Source of the DNA: Allosediminivita pacifica
GTDB lineage: Bacteria; Pseudomonadota; Alphaproteobacteria; Rhodobacterales; Rhodobacteraceae
Direction: 5' to 3'
Assembly (NCBI RefSeq): GCF_003054175.1
Contig: NZ_QBKN01000035.1
Location: 1 to 45,246, forward strand
DNA length: 45,246 bases
Shown: positions 1 to 8,495 of the stretch, piece by piece
Layout: each line of letters starts with the position of its first letter
Position numbering within the stretch: position 1 is the first letter of the stretch
Made by a program: the position numbers and the translations under genes
The notes under the pieces: generated by a model
The model's input: only the letters and a program-made list of their open reading frames with translations
Database searches by the model: none
Told to the model about the DNA's origin: nothing

Positions 1-332
1 GGACTAACCGGCGCGACCTGCTGCAATGTCCTATCGGTGCGCCAAACCTGAAGCAGCCATCTGCGCATCCGCAGCGAATGCACCCTTTGTCCCGCGATCC
101 TGCCGCTCGTGATGGCAGCGGCGAAGGTCCCATCAACCCCGCGTGCCGACGTTCATTGTTGATAGCCTTGACGTGCCCGCAGGCGCGTCGCGCCGCGGGA
201 TAAGGGCCAAACCGAAGCTGTCACCGGCTTGCGTAAGCCTTTTCTTATTCGTGCCTGTAAGGGTGCAGGATCACCAAGTACCGCTTTCGGTACGCGCCGG
301 TAGATGAGGGTGCCGCCTTTTTTTGTTGTCGG
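1..332. other. Stem-loop-rich non-coding flank of the IS110 gene
   Basis: No credible gene is seen here. Three clean inverted repeats are visible: 176-199 (CCCGC-GGCGCG arms, one T between them and one unpaired A), 226-239 (GGCTT arms, 4-base loop) and 278-293 (GTACCG arms, 4-base loop). The stretch lies downstream of the recombinase gene, which reads leftwards. In IS110/IS1111 elements a non-coding end encodes the structured bridge RNA. Whether this flank belongs to the element is an inference, because no element ends were identified. Confidence 0.4.
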
Positions 333-1427
333 TTATCCCGACCAGGCCCCGCGCGCGGCACCCTCCGCTGGCACTGACGGCGTCTCCACCGACAGGCGCC
401 AGAGCTTGATCGCGAGCTTGCGAGCGACGGCGACAATGGCCTTCTGCCCGATCCCATGCTTCGCGAAATGCTGGTTGTAGATCGCTTTGGCCTCCGGGTC
501 GCGCCAGCTCCACTGCCATGCCGCTTCGACCAAGATGCCACGCAGGCGTTTCTGACCGACAGGCCGCAGCTTTGCGCGGGCCGGGCCGTTGCCGCTCTGG
601 CTGACCACGGGCGCAAGGCCGAGATAGGACGTGACCTCCTCCGGTCTGTCGAACCGTTCCGGGGAGAACACTTCGGCGAGGAAGTGCGCCGCCGCCGTCT
701 CGCCCACTCCGGCAACCGCGGTCAGGCGCTTGAACCGCTCCGAATGCATCCGCCCCGTCGCTTCTCTGATCTCGGCCCGCAGCAGCTTGTCTTCGGACAG
801 CAGGAACAGGTACTCGCGCACCATCGAAGCGAGCGCCGTGCGATGCTCGGGCGGTATCTCGAGGGCGGAAAGGTCCTTGGACGCGGCCAGTGTCCACGAG
901 CGGAGACTGGCAGGTTCCGTGATCCCCGACGCCAGCAGGAAGCCTTTGATCTTCTGCTTGATCTTGGCCCGGCTCTCCGCAATCCGCTTCCGCCGCCGGA
1001 CAAGCGCGCGATAGCCTTCCTGCTCGACGGTCGGCACCGCGACGGGGCGCAGCAGCCCTCTGGCGAAATAGCTCGCGAGCTTCACCGCATCGAGACGATC
1101 CGTCTTTGCGGACGCGGCGTAGCCGCGCGGGATGCGCGAGGCCGCAATCACCGAGACGGCGAAACCTGCCCTTTCCAGAGCGCGGGCCAGAGCGAAGCCG
1201 GTCGGCCCGGACTCATAGACGACATGCTCTATCCGGCAGCCGAGACCCGCAAGCTGCGCGGCAAGAGCATCCTCCCCTGCCGGACAGGTCCACGTCTCGA
1301 CCAGACCGTCTTGCGGCTCAAAGATCGCGACCGAGTAGGTGTTCTTGTGAACGTCGAGCCCGACGAAGACCGGGCGATTATCTACTGCCGCAATGAAGCG
1401 CGCGATGCGCGTTGCCTTCTTGACCAT
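333..1427 (-). CDS. IS110-family recombinase (transposase)
   Basis: This is a DEDD-type recombinase of the IS110/IS1111 family, which excises and inserts its element through a circular intermediate guided by a bridge RNA. The N-terminal RuvC-like domain begins with GLDVHK near residue 24. The downstream half carries the transposase_20-type region with AVAGVGETAAAHFLAE and the segment LAPVVSQSGNG. About 364 residues is normal for the family and the frame is intact. I chose ATG 1427 because CAGGAGGTT lies just upstream; the frame is open for 17 more codons before it. Only 89 bp separate this start from the neighbouring hydrolase stop, so the upstream flank is short while the downstream flank is long. 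Confidence 0.88.
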   Translation of the reverse strand: MVKKATRIARFIAAVDNRPVFVGLDVHKNTYSVAIFEPQDGLVETWTCPAGEDALAAQLAGLGCRIEHVVYESGPTGFALARALERAGFAVSVIAASRIPRGYAASAKTDRLDAVKLASYFARGLLRPVAVPTVEQEGYRALVRRRKRIAESRAKIKQKIKGFLLASGITEPASLRSWTLAASKDLSALEIPPEHRTALASMVREYLFLLSEDKLLRAEIREATGRMHSERFKRLTAVAGVGETAAAHFLAEVFSPERFDRPEEVTSYLGLAPVVSQSGNGPARAKLRPVGQKRLRGILVEAAWQWSWRDPEAKAIYNQHFAKHGIGQKAIVAVARKLAIKLWRLSVETPSVPAEGAARGAWSG

Positions 1428-1516
1428 GCTGAACCTCCTGAGGCTGAAGAACCCCAGCATCGCAGCCCGCAAGCGCAACGCCGTCCAGCATGGTATTTTT
1501 TGTTTGGACGTGTGGG

Positions 1517-2338
1517 TCAGCTGGCCGTCTGGTTGGCGGGCGCGCCGATCCGTTCGGCAAAGCGCACGATAGCAGATGCAGTCAGCTCAGGCTGCTCGGT
1601 CATGACGAAGTGCCCGGCATCGGGAATGATCTCCAGTTCGAAATCTTCGAGCCGTGCACGCATTGCGTCGATCAAGCCGGTGGAACTGCCCGGAGGCAGG
1701 GGGCGCCAGCGGAATTGGCTATCGAAAGTGGTGGCCTGGATGACCATCCCGGGGACGCGACAGGCGTCCAGGGTCGCCACCGCGTGGCGGGCGTCCCAGT
1801 CAACGGAATCAAGAAAGAAATCCCGTGCCAGCGCGTCGTCGACCGAAAGGGCGCGTTGCACCAGGAAGCGTCGCTGGGTTTCGGTTGTGTGCTCGGTGAA
1901 CATCCGTTCGAAGAGTGCGGTGCGGAAAGCTTCCATTCCGGGTTCGAGCGCTGCCATGGCGTTGCTCAACATCGTCTCGCGGTCGCTGACATAGAGGCTG
2001 CCGTCGATCAGGATCAGCCCGGCAATTCCCTCTGGGTCTTGCCTATAGGCTTCGCGGATGATCTTGCAGCCCAGGCTGTGGCCGATCAGGATCGCGGGCC
2101 GGGTGCCGATGGCCTGACGGACGGCATTCACCGCCGCGCCCGCAATTGCCATCGAGGTTTCCTTAGCCGGGGTCTGGCCGTGTCCCGGCAGATCCAGCGC
2201 GATGCAGCGAAACCTATCTGAAAGACGTTCGATCAAGGGCGTCCAGTCAGTGTGATCGCAGAGGTATCCGTGAACGAATACCAGGTCAGGCAGGCTGTAG
2301 GCCTGACCTGTGATATTGTAGTGTGCAGGGGGCTGCAT
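1517..2338 (-). CDS. Alpha/beta-fold hydrolase
   Basis: This is a 273-residue cytoplasmic alpha/beta hydrolase without a signal peptide. FVHGYLCDHTDW (about 21-32) is the HG oxyanion strand, GHSLG gives the nucleophile Ser88, and DAGHFVMTEQP near the C terminus supplies the catalytic His. The family includes esterases, enol-lactonases and C-C bond hydrolases, and the sequence does not say which. A strong GGAGGA ribosome site precedes ATG 2338. The gene follows the SDR gene on the same strand after a short gap, and the pair is probably one operon fired from the operator-bearing promoter near 3263-3293. A role on an ester or lactone intermediate of the TRAP-imported compound is inference. Confidence 0.85.
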   Translation of the reverse strand: MQPPAHYNITGQAYSLPDLVFVHGYLCDHTDWTPLIERLSDRFRCIALDLPGHGQTPAKETSMAIAGAAVNAVRQAIGTRPAILIGHSLGCKIIREAYRQDPEGIAGLILIDGSLYVSDRETMLSNAMAALEPGMEAFRTALFERMFTEHTTETQRRFLVQRALSVDDALARDFFLDSVDWDARHAVATLDACRVPGMVIQATTFDSQFRWRPLPPGSSTGLIDAMRARLEDFELEIIPDAGHFVMTEQPELTASAIVRFAERIGAPANQTAS

Positions 2339-2399
2339 GATAGGTCCTCCTCCCGGAATCCGGGGCGGATCCAGCGGACCGCGCCCGGTGTTACCGCAA

Positions 2400-3155
2400 T
2401 CAGGAAATTGTCAGGCCGGCATCGACCACGATTGTCTGCCCGGTGATTTTCTTTGCCTCGTCCGAAGCCAGGAAAAGTACCGCATAGGCAATTTCGCGCG
2501 GCTGGACCGTGCCCAGCAGGCTGCGCGCGGCAGTGGACATGGGACCGGGATTCGATTCCTCTAGGCGCTTGCGGACTCTTTCGGTGGTGGTCACCCCCGG
2601 GGCGACGGCATTCACGCGGATGCTGTGTTCGGCATATTCCACCGCCATGGATCGGGTGAGCGAGATGATGCCCCCTTTCGCTGCCGTATAGGCATCGCGT
2701 CCCTTGGTCCCCATGATCGCGAGGACCGAGGTAGCATTGATGATCGCCCCGCCGCCCGCAGCGATCAGGTGCGGGATGGCATGATGGCACCCCGCCCAAA
2801 CACCGAAAAGGTCGGTACCGACCTTCTTCCAGAACTCCTCATAGGGGGTTTCGTGTACCTTGCCGTCCATCAGGGACGATCCACCAGCGTTGTTGTAGAT
2901 GATGTCCAACCTACCGTAGATCGATACGGCCGCATCCACTGCGGCCTTGACCGCGTCCCCGTCCGAAACATCGGTCTGCACAAAAGTGCAGGCGAACCCT
3001 CGTTCGCGCAATGCGGCTTCGGCCGCCTTACCGGTCTCGGCGTCGTATTCGGCGACAATCACCGACGCACCTTCCTCGCAGAACACTTCCGCGCAGGCCT
3101 TGCCGATCCCGGCGCCTGCGCCGGTGATCAGGGCTACCTTGCCCTTGAGCCTCAT
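2400..3155 (-). CDS. SDR-family NAD(P)-dependent oxidoreductase
   Basis: This is a classical short-chain dehydrogenase of 251 residues. TGAGAGIG (11-18) is the dinucleotide-binding glycine motif, NNAGG (88-92) is the structural motif, and Ser143, Tyr156 and Lys160 (YTAAK) form the catalytic set. The C terminus ends in the usual ITGQTIVVDAG segment. Such enzymes oxidise secondary alcohols or reduce ketones. An acidic Glu36 after the second beta strand would favour NAD over NADP, which is an inference from the family. It is the first gene of a leftward unit with the alpha/beta hydrolase and is divergent from the TRAP operon, both having GntR-type operators between them. The substrate could be a hydroxy acid feeding the acetoacetate branch, but this is not shown. 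Confidence 0.9.
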   Translation of the reverse strand: MRLKGKVALITGAGAGIGKACAEVFCEEGASVIVAEYDAETGKAAEAALRERGFACTFVQTDVSDGDAVKAAVDAAVSIYGRLDIIYNNAGGSSLMDGKVHETPYEEFWKKVGTDLFGVWAGCHHAIPHLIAAGGGAIINATSVLAIMGTKGRDAYTAAKGGIISLTRSMAVEYAEHSIRVNAVAPGVTTTERVRKRLEESNPGPMSTAARSLLGTVQPREIAYAVLFLASDEAKKITGQTIVVDAGLTIS

Positions 3156-3262
3156 GATGGTCTCTCCCTTGATGGTTCACCGCGGATAAGCCTGACCAGT
3201 TCCGCAGGTCATTGCTGCGGGGCGGTCGGTGTCGGTCGCAGGGTGAACGGTCCCCTTATTAA

Positions 3263-3293
3263 TGGTCATACCAAAATGAATTCGTGACATCAA
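3263..3293 (-). promoter_or_regulatory. Promoter and GntR-type operator of the SDR-hydrolase unit
   Basis: Read leftwards, TTGATG (3288-3293) and TATGAC (3265-3270) are separated by 17 bp. The 11-bp near-palindrome TGGTCATACCA (3263-3273) covers the -10 box, a repressor-like position. It matches the motif found at the other units of this locus and the TGGT-N3-ACCA pattern known for FadR-type GntR proteins. Confidence 0.65.
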
Positions 3294-3496
3294 GTGCACG
3301 TGGAGCATCACTGTGCCGTGTTGTGGGCCGTAGTGCTTTGCTGGGCCGAAGCGGCTGGCGAATCCGAAACGCGATTGGTGTGGCAAGGCTCTCACGATTT
3401 GGTTCAAGCCCCGGAGATTTCTTGCCGAAGGTCGATCATGAACAGGATAAAATCACCTACCAGCAATGACTTGGTGATATTTCTCGTGATCGAAAT

Positions 3497-3543
3497 TAAA
3501 GGTCGAACCATTACTTGACAGGATCGGCTTCGCTCCCTGATAC
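3497..3543 (+). promoter_or_regulatory. Promoter and GntR-type operator of the TRAP operon
   Basis: TTGACA (3515-3520), a 17-bp spacer and TGATAC (3538-3543) form a good sigma-70 promoter. The operator core AGGTCGAACCA (3500-3510) ends four bases before the -35 box. Its flanks are AT-rich like the other copies. Confidence 0.7.
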
Positions 3544-3617
3544 TGCCCCCACGGATCGCGGCAAAACTGCCACTTGCCGCCTGGGAGAGCGGCATGATCC
3601 ACCTAGGGAGGACAATC

Positions 3618-4631
3618 ATGAACAATGCCATCAAAGTTGTGTGCGCATCATTTTTGGGTGCTGCTACCTTTGCCAGCCAAGCACAGGCGGAGACGTTCGT
3701 CGTGACGACGAACTTGCCACCGACCCACTGGGGCTCGACCCAGGGCGGGGTGCCCTACATGGACTGCGTGACGGAAGCGACGAATGGTGAAATCACCTTC
3801 GACTACTTTCACAGCGGCCAGATCGCGAGCTTCTTCGAATCTCTTTCTGCGGTGAACAACGGACTGGCGCAGATTTCCTACATTGTGCTCAGTGCCCAGA
3901 CCGACAAGCTGCCCCTGACCGGGGTGACGTTGTTGCCGGGCCTGGGCAGCGGAGCGCTGGACACGACGATGGCGACCCGCCGCGTGCTGGAGGAACCGGG
4001 CCCGATCCATGACGAATATGCGGCCAACAAAATCGTCCCGTTGATGATCAATGTTTTTCCGCCCTACCAGATGATTTCGCGCGGGGAGCCCTTCGACAGC
4101 CTGGAGGCGCTGCAGGGCAAGCGGATCAGCACAGGTGGCGGTACGCTGATGGTGACGCTGGCCGCGACCGGGGCGACGGCGATCCAATCGCCTGCAGCCG
4201 ACATCTACCTGTCGCTGCAACAGGGCGCAGTTGATGGCACCATGCTCTCGACTGCAAGTGTCACTCCTTACAGCCTGCAAGAGGTTTCCAAGTCGATCAG
4301 CGGCAACGGCAGCTTTGGCGTGGCGACCGGCATCTGGTCGATCGACGCGGATGTCTACGCGGGCCTGTCGGAGGAAAAGCAGGTCGCCATGCGTGATTGC
4401 GGCCTCAAGGTGGAGGGTGAGCTGGGCGCCTGGGCCGACAGCTGGACTATCGAACAGCAACAGGAACTGCGTAACGCAGGGATGGAGGTGTTCGATTATT
4501 CGGCCGAGGAGCTTGGTAAGATCGAAGAAAAACTGGCCGCCGCCCGAGCGGACTACGTACAGAGGCTCGAAGCGCGCGGCATGCCGGCGCAGCAGGCTCT
4601 GGATGACTATCTCGGAGCGATCAAAGAGTGA
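3618..4631 (+). CDS. TRAP transporter solute-binding protein, DctP type (copy 1)
   Basis: This is the periplasmic receptor of a TRAP transporter, which captures the solute and delivers it to the DctQ-DctM membrane pair encoded directly behind it. A signal peptide covers about residues 1-24, ending AQA. The start is ATG 3618, preceded by GGGAGG, which trims an in-frame upstream ATG at 3594. The mature protein of 337 residues in total has DctP features. At the position where DctP proteins carry the ligand carboxylate-binding Arg (GLKIR pattern), this copy reads GKRIS, with Ser171. Ligand charge may therefore differ from the classical C4-dicarboxylate or sialic-acid type. It aligns almost without gaps with copy 3 at 9696-10715 and matches it at more than half of positions by eye. 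Confidence 0.9.
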   Translation: MNNAIKVVCASFLGAATFASQAQAETFVVTTNLPPTHWGSTQGGVPYMDCVTEATNGEITFDYFHSGQIASFFESLSAVNNGLAQISYIVLSAQTDKLPLTGVTLLPGLGSGALDTTMATRRVLEEPGPIHDEYAANKIVPLMINVFPPYQMISRGEPFDSLEALQGKRISTGGGTLMVTLAATGATAIQSPAADIYLSLQQGAVDGTMLSTASVTPYSLQEVSKSISGNGSFGVATGIWSIDADVYAGLSEEKQVAMRDCGLKVEGELGAWADSWTIEQQQELRNAGMEVFDYSAEELGKIEEKLAAARADYVQRLEARGMPAQQALDDYLGAIKE

Positions 4632-5200
4632 TGTCCGCAGCTGAAATGGAAAGGCCCGGACTATACGGAGTGCTCGACAGAGCACTCCGCGTTCCGGAAC
4701 TCATCGCCGCCTGTGTCGGCGGCGTGTTCATGGTTGCCGCGATGGTCCTGACTTCGACGGACGCGATCCTGCGATACTTCTTCAATGCTCCTCTGACCTG
4801 GAACGCCTATCTGACGACCTACTATCTGATGGTTGGTATGTTCGTAATGCCGATGGCTTGGGGCTATCGGACCGGCGGCTACATCCGGATCGTTTTTCTG
4901 GCCAGCCTGCTCCCGCACGGGATGGCATTTTCGCTCCTGCGTCTCGGCAAGATTATCGGCGCAGCGTATTTCGGCACCCTCGGCTGGCTCGCCGGAGAGC
5001 ACTTCTGGGAAGTCTTCCAAAGGGGCGATGTGGAAATGGGCCTGATCGATTGGCCCGTGTCCTGGTCCTGGGTCTGGATACCCATAGGGCTGGGCCTTCT
5101 CAGCCTGCGGATGCTGCTGATGGCCTTCGGTCCGTCGGAAGACCTTCACTATGCCGACTGGCTAGGTGAGAAAGACAAGCCCCAGGAGGGGGAACTATGA
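4631..5200 (+). CDS. TRAP transporter small permease, DctQ type
   Basis: This is the small membrane subunit of a tripartite ATP-independent periplasmic transporter, about 189 residues with four hydrophobic segments. They lie near residues 23-45, 60-80, 90-112 and 140-160. The conserved start of the DctQ domain, LTSTDAILRYFFNAPLTWN, is clear. ATG 4631 shares one base with the stop of the binding-protein gene (TGATG); a GTG at 4628 is an alternative start. It couples with DctM, whose start overlaps its stop. The sequence shows no fusion to DctM. Confidence 0.9.
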   Translation: MSAAEMERPGLYGVLDRALRVPELIAACVGGVFMVAAMVLTSTDAILRYFFNAPLTWNAYLTTYYLMVGMFVMPMAWGYRTGGYIRIVFLASLLPHGMAFSLLRLGKIIGAAYFGTLGWLAGEHFWEVFQRGDVEMGLIDWPVSWSWVWIPIGLGLLSLRMLLMAFGPSEDLHYADWLGEKDKPQEGEL

Positions 5201-6489
5201 GCTTTGCATATGGTGTCGGCGTCCTTTTGCTGCTGATCCTGTTGGCGCTGCCGCTTGGCGTGGCGCTGGGGATGGCAGGGGTGATCAGCCTCTACTTCAC
5301 GATCCCCGTCGGGTCGATCATGGCGCTGACCTCGAAGGTCGTGCACAGTACCACCGCCAGCACGCTTCTGATGACCATCCCGATGTTTGTGCTGATGTCG
5401 GAATTCCTGGCATCAAGCGGCGTCGCACAGGATCTGCTGCTGTCGTGCAACCGCGCGATGCGCAAGCTGCGCGGTGGCTTGGCCATGGCCTGTATCCTGG
5501 CCGGCACCGTGCACGCGGCCGCCACCGGATCCAGTACCGCATCGGCAGCCTCTCTGGCGCGCGCCTCCTTCCCGGCCATGACCAAGGCTGGCTATGCGCC
5601 CTCCTTCTCGGTGGGCACGATCGCCACGGCCGGGACATTGGCAATCATGGTGCCGCCCTCGGTTGCCTTCATCCTATTCGGGATCATGACGGAAACCTCG
5701 ATCGGGCGGTTGTTCCTGGCCGGCGTGATCCCAGGCTTATTGACCTGCGTGGGCTACATGATCACCATCTCGATCACCCTCTGGCTGAAGCCCAGCCTGG
5801 GCCCCAGCAAAGAGCAGGAGGCGGAAGCGGCCAACTTCACCGTCGAAGAGGGTAGGGGATCGCTCTGGCCGATGCTGGCACTTATCACCGTGGTTCTGGG
5901 CGGGCTCTATACCGGGGTTGCCACCCCGACTGAGATCGCCGCCCTCGGGGCCCTGGGGGCCTTCCTGATCGCGCTCTATGGCCGCCGCATGAACACGCGC
6001 CGCTTTGCCGATGCCGTGGGCGGAACGATGCGGATCAGCTCGATGATCATCATCATTGTCTTCGGGGCCCATATCTTCGGCTATTTCATCTCATTCTCAC
6101 GGATCACCGACACGCTGCTGACCTGGATCGGGCAAAGCGGCCTTCCGCCGACGGCGGTGATGCTGGGTGTGGTTTTCCTGTATCTTATCATGGGGATGAT
6201 CATGGACCAGGCCGCGATCCTGATCCTGACCGCGCCGATCAGTACCGCGCTGATGGTGGGGCTGGGCTACGATCCGATCTGGTGGGGTGTCGTCATCATC
6301 AAGTCGGCCGAGATCGGAATGATCACGCCACCTTTGGGGCTGGTGACCTTCGTCACGTCCTCAGCCACGGGGACAGACCTGAAGGAAAGCTTCAAGGGTG
6401 TCATGCCTTTCGCCCTGGGGGAGCTTGTGATCCTGTCGCTACTGCTTCTCTTTCCATCGCTCTCGCTCTGGCTTGCCTACATGCAGTGA
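5197..6489 (+). CDS. TRAP transporter large permease, DctM type
   Basis: This is the large membrane subunit of the TRAP transporter, which carries the sodium-coupled translocation path. At 430 residues with about twelve hydrophobic segments it has the normal family length. Typical DctM features include the MTIPMFVLMSEFLASSG segment near 60 and repeated glycine- and proline-rich hairpins such as PPSVAFILFGIMTETSIGRL. The start ATG overlaps the stop of dctQ by four bases, which implies translational coupling. It is the only permease pair in the window although three binding proteins are encoded. A hairpin-plus-T-run follows its stop. Confidence 0.93.
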   Translation: MSFAYGVGVLLLLILLALPLGVALGMAGVISLYFTIPVGSIMALTSKVVHSTTASTLLMTIPMFVLMSEFLASSGVAQDLLLSCNRAMRKLRGGLAMACILAGTVHAAATGSSTASAASLARASFPAMTKAGYAPSFSVGTIATAGTLAIMVPPSVAFILFGIMTETSIGRLFLAGVIPGLLTCVGYMITISITLWLKPSLGPSKEQEAEAANFTVEEGRGSLWPMLALITVVLGGLYTGVATPTEIAALGALGAFLIALYGRRMNTRRFADAVGGTMRISSMIIIIVFGAHIFGYFISFSRITDTLLTWIGQSGLPPTAVMLGVVFLYLIMGMIMDQAAILILTAPISTALMVGLGYDPIWWGVVIIKSAEIGMITPPLGLVTFVTSSATGTDLKESFKGVMPFALGELVILSLLLLFPSLSLWLAYMQ

Positions 6490-6511
6490 CCGGTTGCGAC
6501 AAGAAAAGGCG

Positions 6512-6539
6512 CGCGGACCGGCGAACCGGCCCGCGTTTT
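6512..6539 (+). terminator. Hairpin terminator after dctM
   Basis: CGCGGACCGG (6512-6521) pairs with CCGGCCCGCG (6526-6535) with one A-C mismatch and a CGAA loop, followed by TTTT. It lies before the amidohydrolase gene, so it may reduce rather than stop transcription into that gene. Confidence 0.6.
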
Positions 6540-6561
6540 CGTGCAAGACAAGAGGCCTCCC

Positions 6562-7431
6562 GTGCTGAAGATCGATGCGCAGGTCCATATCTGGAAATCC
6601 GACCGCCCGAGCCGCCCTTGGGACCCGGAGTATCGCGCGCGCTACCGTGACCGACCTTCGTTCCTGCAACATGCGGGGCAGACCAATACCGTCGAAATGG
6701 CGCTGGAAGAGATGCAGGAGGCCGGGGTCGAGGGCGCGGTCCTCGCCACGCTCGGCGTCTACGGCCCACAGGACAATACCGAGGAGCTGGCGGCAGTGGC
6801 GCGCTGGCCCGAAAGGTTTCGCCTCACGGGGATTGTCGCGCCCGGGTCGGCGAATCTTTCCGTAGAGCTCGAGGCGCTGCGGCGAGGTGGCCTAATCGGG
6901 ATCCGACTTCCCGAGCTGCGCTCGTCAGAGGCAATCCGGGCCGGCGCATTCGATCCCGTGCTGGCAGCATGCAATGACCTGGGGCTTGCGGTCATGCTGC
7001 CCTCGGTGAATGCCGCGCTGCCCGAGCTTCTGCCGCGTTTCCCGCACGTGACCTTCTTTCTCAATCACCTTGGCCTTGGCTCGGCGCCGCCGATCGTGGG
7101 CTATCGTGAAGCACACCCCTTCGCGCCCCTGCGCGAGGTGCTAGAACTGTCCGACCTGCCGAACCTGGCGCTGAAGTTGACCGGCGTTCCCGCCCATTCG
7201 ACGGAAGCCTTCCCCTTCCGCGACATCTGGGCACCGATCCGTCAGGTCCTGGCCGCCTTCGGTCCGCAACGCCTGACCTGGGGCGGCGATTTTACCCGCA
7301 CCAACGGTCTGCATAGCTATTGGGAGGCCGCGCATTATCTTGAAGAAATGCCGGGGCTAGGGCAGGAGGAACTGGAGCTTCTCTATGCCGGTGCCCTGTT
7401 GTCGCTTGTCGACTGGCCCGGACGCGCCTAA
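6562..7431 (+). CDS. Amidohydrolase-family protein, lactonase-like
   Basis: This is a TIM-barrel metal-dependent hydrolase of the amidohydrolase_2 group, which includes 2-pyrone-4,6-dicarboxylate lactonase and sugar-acid lactonases. DAQVHIW near the N terminus is the first-strand motif; its usual HxH is replaced by QVH. NHLG near residue 170 gives the strand-6 His. WGGDFTR near the C terminus carries the catalytic Asp. I prefer GTG 6562, which has AGAGG six bases upstream; GTG 6541 is in frame but lies at the hairpin T-run. At about 289 residues it has the usual size. It lies behind the TRAP genes and ahead of the GntR gene. Lactone hydrolysis is the likeliest chemistry by family, and the substrate is unknown. 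Confidence 0.82.
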   Translation: MLKIDAQVHIWKSDRPSRPWDPEYRARYRDRPSFLQHAGQTNTVEMALEEMQEAGVEGAVLATLGVYGPQDNTEELAAVARWPERFRLTGIVAPGSANLSVELEALRRGGLIGIRLPELRSSEAIRAGAFDPVLAACNDLGLAVMLPSVNAALPELLPRFPHVTFFLNHLGLGSAPPIVGYREAHPFAPLREVLELSDLPNLALKLTGVPAHSTEAFPFRDIWAPIRQVLAAFGPQRLTWGGDFTRTNGLHSYWEAAHYLEEMPGLGQEELELLYAGALLSLVDWPGRA

Positions 7432-7551
7432 CCGCCGCCGCCAGTCAGCGCAGTGACAGACGGCCTATTCCGCCACAGGTGGCACGACGCCGCGCTATGG
7501 CAAGCGGAGTTTGACGGAGATTGGCCACAGGCAGGCGGGGCGGCTTAATAT

Positions 7552-7562
7552 TGGCTGAACCA
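7552..7562 (+). promoter_or_regulatory. GntR-type operator in front of the regulator gene
   Basis: TGGCTGAACCA lies about 90 bp upstream of the GntR start in an AT-rich patch. It differs from the TRAP-operon copy mainly by a TC-to-CT swap in the centre. It would fit autoregulation. A matching promoter is not clear: TTGATT at 7564-7569 is followed by TATAGG after only 15 bp. Confidence 0.5.
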
Positions 7563-7652
7563 TTTGATTCGATGGTGACTTGCCTATAGGCTGCCCTTTC
7601 AGCGCGCCTGGGCAGAATGGCGTTGGAAGGCAACCGGAAGAGAGACTGAGAC

Positions 7653-8396
7653 ATGACGATTTCCAATGGTCTGGAACCCCTCGGGGAAGAGACGGGCGTG
7701 CGGTCTTCGGCACTTGCCCAGGCTCTCAAGGACAAGATCGTCAAAGGAGAGCTGAAGGTCGGGTCCTCTCTACCAAGCGAGCGGGAACTGATGGTTCAGT
7801 TCTCGGTCTCCCGGGCCACCATCCGCGAGGCCCTTCGTGCGCTTGGCGCCCAGGGGCTGATCGAGGTCCGCCGGGGCCGGCGCGGGGGCTCGTTCATCTG
7901 CGCGCCCAGCCACGCCCAGCTGAGCGATTCCATCGATCTTTTCATTGCCGGGCACGATATCCGCTTCGTAGATCTGCTGGCGGTGCGCGAGGCGATCGAG
8001 CCGGTGGCCGCCGCCCAAGCTGCCCTCTGCCGCACCGATGAACAGGTCGAGACCCTCGACCGGATCCACCGAGACTTCGCCGGCAGCATCGATGACCTGG
8101 CGATGTTCTCCAGCCTCAATGTCGACTGGCACTTGGCCATCGTCGAGGCGAGTGGCAACCCGCTTTTCTTGACCGTGATGCGGTCGATTTCTTCGGCGCT
8201 TTACTCTGCGACCAAGCGGGAGGAATTCGTGCGCCCTGTGCGCGAGATCGTGGTGAAGTCCCACCAAAGGATCAATGACGCGATCAGGGACAGGGACTTG
8301 GAAGGCGCGCAGCGGCGGATGTTGCGTCACGTTACCTCCTACAAGGAAAAGCTCGACTTCACCGCCGAGCACCAGCAACTGGGCATTTCCGAGTAG
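7653..8396 (+). CDS. GntR-family regulator with FCD domain (FadR subfamily)
   Basis: This 247-residue DNA-binding regulator has an N-terminal winged helix (about 18-80) with the GntR signatures GSSLPSERELMVQFSVSRATIREALRAL split around residue 50. An all-helical FCD ligand domain follows (about 95-225). The FCD metal or ligand set is visible as NVDWHLAIVEASGN near 153-166 and the later HQRIND and RHV histidines. FadR-subfamily proteins usually bind TGGT-N3-ACCA-like palindromes and are released by a metabolite. Near-identical sites precede all transcription units of this locus, including this gene, so I infer it is the local regulator. A purine-rich stretch precedes ATG 7653. It converges on the dctP copy-2 gene. 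Confidence 0.92.
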   Translation: MTISNGLEPLGEETGVRSSALAQALKDKIVKGELKVGSSLPSERELMVQFSVSRATIREALRALGAQGLIEVRRGRRGGSFICAPSHAQLSDSIDLFIAGHDIRFVDLLAVREAIEPVAAAQAALCRTDEQVETLDRIHRDFAGSIDDLAMFSSLNVDWHLAIVEASGNPLFLTVMRSISSALYSATKREEFVRPVREIVVKSHQRINDAIRDRDLEGAQRRMLRHVTSYKEKLDFTAEHQQLGISE

Positions 8397-8400
8397 GCCG

Positions 8401-8417
8401 GGGTGTCCGGGACACCC
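8401..8417. terminator. Hairpin between convergent genes
   Basis: GGGTGTC and GACACCC form a perfect 7-bp stem with a 3-base loop just past the GntR stop. No T-run follows, so its role as terminator is uncertain. Confidence 0.3.
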
Positions 8418-8495
8418 TGGCTGGGTCCCGACGGAGCAGTCTGCTTGCCCGCAGGCACCGCCGCGCGGGCCACCGCGCGACGGACCGGCCCGCGC

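Noticed and set aside
456-1994. Long plus-strand open frame of 512 codons opposite the IS110 and hydrolase genes
   Set aside because: It runs antisense across two well-supported genes and the product is Arg/Pro/Ala-rich without any family motif; it is a shadow frame in GC-rich DNA.
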